A model generated the notes under the pieces. That model saw nothing but the letters and a program-made list of their open reading frames with translations. It did no database searches and had not been told where the DNA came from. The position numbers and the translations under genes were made by a program. A stretch of DNA of 64,000 nucleotides from Psoroptes ovis (Eukaryota; Arthropoda; Arachnida; Sarcoptiformes; Psoroptidae), in assembly GCA_002943765.1 (NCBI GenBank), contig PQWQ01000011.1:992001-1056000 (forward strand), written 5' to 3'. Position 1 is the first letter of the stretch, and each line of letters begins with the position of its first letter. Shown one piece after another: positions 60,301 through 64,000 of the stretch.

Positions 60301-62813
60301 TGATTAATAATAAATTAATTTGATTATAATACAGAAAAAAAACATGGATATGCGGAAGGCAGTGATTCGATCGACTAAATATAATCGATGAAATTGATTG
60401 TATTTGAATATATTTGTTATATGATTAATTATTATTTTTAAAAGATCAAAAATTTAAATGTTGACATTTCGTTTATGGCATTTATGCGCAGATCATTGAA
60501 CAAGTATTGTTATTAACATGTGTGTTTTAGAATGTACTAAAATTCAGAATGGCACCGGATATAATTCGGTTAATTAGTTGTGGGTATAATTTTGAATTAA
60601 AATTAAAGTTTCATTGAAAAAAACTGTGATCAAACTAATCAAAATAAATTTCAATGAAAAATAAATGAAACTAATCAAAATTTTTTTTTTATTCAACCAA
60701 ACACAACACACAAACAAAACATCGAAATCCAATCAAATATTATATGTTTCGATCAAATAGTGAAATATTCAATTTTCTGGATAAATATTTTTGGGCGTAT
60801 AATCACATTAGAATGGGGTGTGTGTGCCAGTGTGCCATTTGATAAACTAACGGCATTTGTCGGTTGTTGTTGTTGATGCGGATAATGTTTTATTGGATTC
60901 ACAAGCGTACAAAACATAAACATACACACACACAAATGTTCGATGATAATTTCAAAAAAAATAAATGGAAAATATTGTCTTAAACAAAATGGAAGAAAAC
61001 AAAAATGATAACAATTTAAAAATTTCATACTTTGGATAAACATAAGGAAATCGTTGTATTACCAGAAAGAATATCAACAAAAAAAAATGATTGGTGCCAC
61101 ACACACACACACACACACACTTACAAACACCAAATGATCTTAATCCATTTTTATTTTTCGCTATTCGCTGAAGATGATGATGATGATCTGAAGCGATGAT
61201 GATGTACAAGCGAACATGATCATCAGCCATTACCATCACCGCCGCCACCACCACCATCAGCACCAACGACCACGCCTGAATGGAATGATTGTGTTGATGA
61301 GGGAATCACAAATGCGAAGCATCACTTGTGCACAAGCATTTTTGTTTACCCGAAAGACCAAAAATATTCGGAGGAAAAAAAAGCGCGGTTTGTATTCGAA
61401 TTGGAAATGATTCTTCTACAATTTTTTCAATTTTCTTTCATTTAATTTTTTCATAAAAATAGTCAAACATTCAACAAGTAAATCTTCTTCAAAATAAATA
61501 TTTGATCATAGTGAATTCAGTTCTAATTCATTTCAGTTTAATACCAGAAACACTAGAAACTATTTCAGCAACTAAATTTAACACCCATTCTATACCATAA
61601 TTATTATTTTAAATATTATCATTATCAATTATCATCATCATCATCATCATCATAATAAGATGCCGCCATTTTGTATATTTGAATAAATGTTGAAAATATA
61701 TATATTTTATTCTCTCTTCCTACTTTCGATGATGATAATAATACTATTAACAATGATGTTATAATGAAAGATTTATGTATTTGATTATGATGATCAAAAT
61801 CAAAATCAAAATTAAAAAAAAATCAAATATGAAATTATTTTTAATAAGAAAAATCATCTAAAAAACATCATCATCATCATCACCAATAAACAATGATTAT
61901 TTCTTTCATTTCATTTATTTCTATGTGAATATTCACTGATTTGTTTCTATTCATTCATTCATTCATTCATTAAATTTCAAATGGGTGTGTGTGCGTGTGT
62001 GTGTGTGTATGTTTCAAATGATGTCGTTTGTTGATGAAATTATTCGATATTAGTTTCTTTTTATTAGTTCATCAAATCGACTTTGTCTTTGAATTTATTA
62101 TTATTCGAAAAAAAAATTTTCAAAATCGATTGATTTCCGTTTTGATTAATATTTTTTTTATTGTATGCCAATACATGCATTACAAACGATCATAGATTTG
62201 AATTTTTGATTTTTTTTTTTTTTCATTTTCCAAATCAAAATTTAATGTCAACGTGTTGCTGTTGTCGTTGTTTGTTATTATTATTATTGATATTCATACA
62301 TTCTCATGATCACATACATACATTCAAACACACTCAAAAACACACATAAAGTTCCACACATGCATTTATAAAATGAAATGAAATTAATGAAACAAATTTG
62401 AAAAGAAAAAGAAAATATTTTTTCATTAAAAAGCTGCCATGATCAAACCATTTTTTTTCAAATCAAACCAAATATAATATGAATTTGACAATTTATATTT
62501 TATAGCACAGAATAAAATAATGTGATAATTTTAAAAATCAAAAATTTGATCAATCAATGAATTCAATAATTAGTCAATAATCAATCAATCTACTTTATCA
62601 AGAAAAAGAAATAGAACTAATTACTGCCGATACGCTCGAATCAAGTGTTCAAAAATATTCAATAAATTCAAATATTTTTTTTTCAAAAATATTTTCAAAC
62701 ACTGCCTTCAGCATTTTCATATTATTTTCAAAAATTTATTTAATTTATGTGCTTTGAAAAAAAAAAAAAAAATATCAAATAAACTAAAATAAACAAAAAA
62801 CAATGATCAAAAA
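60301..62813. promoter_or_regulatory. Divergent intergenic region upstream of collagen IV
   Basis: About 2.5 kb separate the collagen start codon from the divergent gene at the right edge, so promoters for both should be here. It contains (CA)n at 61098-61120, (TG)n near 61985-62010 and a less AT-rich part around 61.2-61.35 kb. No other gene seen. Confidence 0.35.
61098..61120. repeat. (CA)n microsatellite
   Basis: Eleven CA units in the divergent collagen IV upstream region. Confidence 0.95.
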
Positions 62814-63178
62814 ATGAACAGTGCTGCCCATCATCATTCATCAAATAATCATAATTATCATTATGATTATTACCATTTTAGATATAATCTAAGAAATAAT
62901 AATAATCATCCGAATAATCGAAGAAAATTGAAAAAAATTCCTTCAAAATTATCGATGGATTTCAATGCAATAATTGTCAATAATCGAAATTATTTAATGA
63001 ATTCATATTTATTTTTATTATGGTAAATATTTTTTTTTGTATGAATATCAATGATTTTTATCATTTAATTTGAATTTTCACCCAATTTAAAATTTTCTAA
63101 TTTTTTTCCATAAAAATCATTAGGATATTATTGATTACATTCATACAATCGATAATAATTAATCCTGTTTATGGTATT
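62814..63178 (+). CDS. 5' exons of a secreted/membrane protein gene, partial; possible collagen IV partner
   Basis: Exon 1 (62814-63022) and exon 2 (63124-63178) join in phase 2 (TG + G = Trp) and end at a GTAAGT donor, giving 88 residues before the gene leaves the window. The N-terminal part is Asn/His/Arg-rich. The end, MNSYLFLLWILLITFIQSII, is a signal peptide that spans the splice site, and translation may begin at one of the later Met codons. No mature domain is visible. The gene is head-to-head with the collagen IV gene, the arrangement in which collagen IV alpha-1 and alpha-2 genes lie in most animals, so a second collagen IV chain is a reasonable guess but only that. Confidence 0.5.
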
Positions 63179-64000
63179 GTAAGTGCACATATTTTTATTT
63201 GATTGATTTATCAATTTTATTTTTCAAATTTTTGAAAATTTTTAAAAGTTTTCAAAAATTTTGTTCTAAATTTTTGTTTTCCGAAACAACAATTCACAAA
63301 TGACCTCGAAATGTGTTTTTATTTTTCATTTATTTATTTCCTAAATAAATAAAAATTCAAAGATATTTCCCTCACATCATTGATCGAACAACAAGAAATC
63401 ATTATCAATTCAAAATAATATCAGTGAAAAAATCAATTTTTAATATTGATAATTTTAAATTTTCTTGTTGTTGCTGTTGTTCTTCTTCTTCTTCATGATT
63501 CAATATCTTTTGAATCAATTTTTTGCATTGAAAAAGAAGAATATCTTTCGGAAATTTCTTTTTGAAATGAATTCTTTTCTTAAAAAAAAAAATTTCAAAT
63601 TTAATCAATTTTTCCAAATCAATTAATTTTCAACCGATCATTTAATATCTCAATCAACTGTTTTTGATCAATACGCACATACAGGAAGTAATATTTTCAT
63701 TAATTTAATGAAAATATCAATTTTTATGAATCAAAATATTCAAATTACACTGTTTGAAATTCATTCAAATTATCATCATCAAAATCGATGAAATTGAAAC
63801 GAAAAAAGTATTCAAATTTCATTTTTTTCATTTTTCCAAAATTCAAAATTTTAAAATCAATGATAAACAAATCATATTTTTCTTTTTTTTTTTTGGTTTA
63901 TTTTTGTTTATTTTTCAAATGCTTTGAAATTTTTTTTTTTAAAGCTTCATCAATCAAATACGAAAATGTAATCATTAAGACCAACATATAAAACACATGG
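63179..64000. other. Inferred intron or downstream sequence of the right-edge gene
   Basis: AT-rich sequence with no recognisable exon. Open frames on either strand are Lys/Phe-rich translations of A/T tracts. Confidence 0.4.

Noticed and set aside
63405..63617. 70-codon minus-strand frame with Glu and Gln runs
   Set aside because: The runs come from TTC/TTG repeats, no homology, and it lies in the presumed intron of the right-edge gene.
1..64000. CRISPR arrays, bacterial operons, tRNA genes and viral insertions
   Set aside because: No spaced direct-repeat arrays, no ribosome binding sites or operon structure, no convincing tRNA A/B boxes with a cloverleaf, and no viral protein signatures were seen. 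The regular repeats present are coding minisatellites or microsatellites.

Overview
This is eukaryotic nuclear DNA, very AT-rich, with short introns (mostly about 45-80 bp) that begin with GT and end with AG, and long Asn, Gln, His and Ser runs in its proteins. The gene set is animal: collagen IV, Porcupine, a TSC22/bunched factor, an ApoD-like lipocalin and a single insect-type deoxynucleoside kinase. I infer an arthropod, most likely an astigmatid mite of the Dermatophagoides/Sarcoptes kind. The species cannot be fixed from sequence alone.

Layout. At 1-4.8 kb, minus-strand exons encode repetitive secreted proteins: a Gly/Tyr-rich tandem-repeat protein cut by the left edge, and a His/Ser/Thr-rich protein in two exons. 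From 4.8 to 18.66 kb I can support no gene. It holds microsatellites, a long poly(A), and one of two 80 bp mariner-type MITEs at each of 12.3 and 17.0 kb. A small secreted Pro-Leu/Gly-Tyr protein follows at 18.7-19.3 kb.

From 22 to 60 kb the window is gene-dense: NTF2 (-), VAP (+), an unknown membrane protein (+), a BROX-like BRO1-domain protein (+), a 5S rRNA gene, calreticulin (+), ribosomal protein eL14 (+), ICMT (+), a C2orf69 homologue (-), deoxynucleoside kinase (+), Porcupine (+), a DDX55-type helicase (-), a TSC22/bunched long isoform (+), an NKAPD1 homologue (-), the PP2A scaffold subunit PR65/A (+), an ApoD-like lipocalin (-), an unknown vWA-like membrane protein (+) and a complete 23-exon collagen IV alpha-1-like gene (-). 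At the right edge a divergent gene starts with a signal peptide. By its position it may be the head-to-head collagen IV partner, but no collagen sequence is visible.

Most genes are housekeeping or secretory: ER folding and contact sites (calreticulin, VAP), lipid modification of proteins (ICMT, Porcupine), RNA and ribosome work (eL14, DDX55), nuclear import (NTF2) and basement membrane (collagen IV). They are packed as divergent pairs (C2orf69/dNK, NKAPD1/PR65) and tail-to-tail pairs (ICMT/C2orf69, PORCN/DDX55, PR65/lipocalin, vWA-like/collagen). I assembled exons by hand from GT/AG sites and reading-frame phase. All spliced models given with a total length come out as whole numbers of codons. 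No self-contained novel system is evident. The items most worth checking are the DDX55 motif VI change, the homogenised Gly/Tyr repeat array with its possible alternative splice, the mini-mariner pair, and the possible collagen IV partner.
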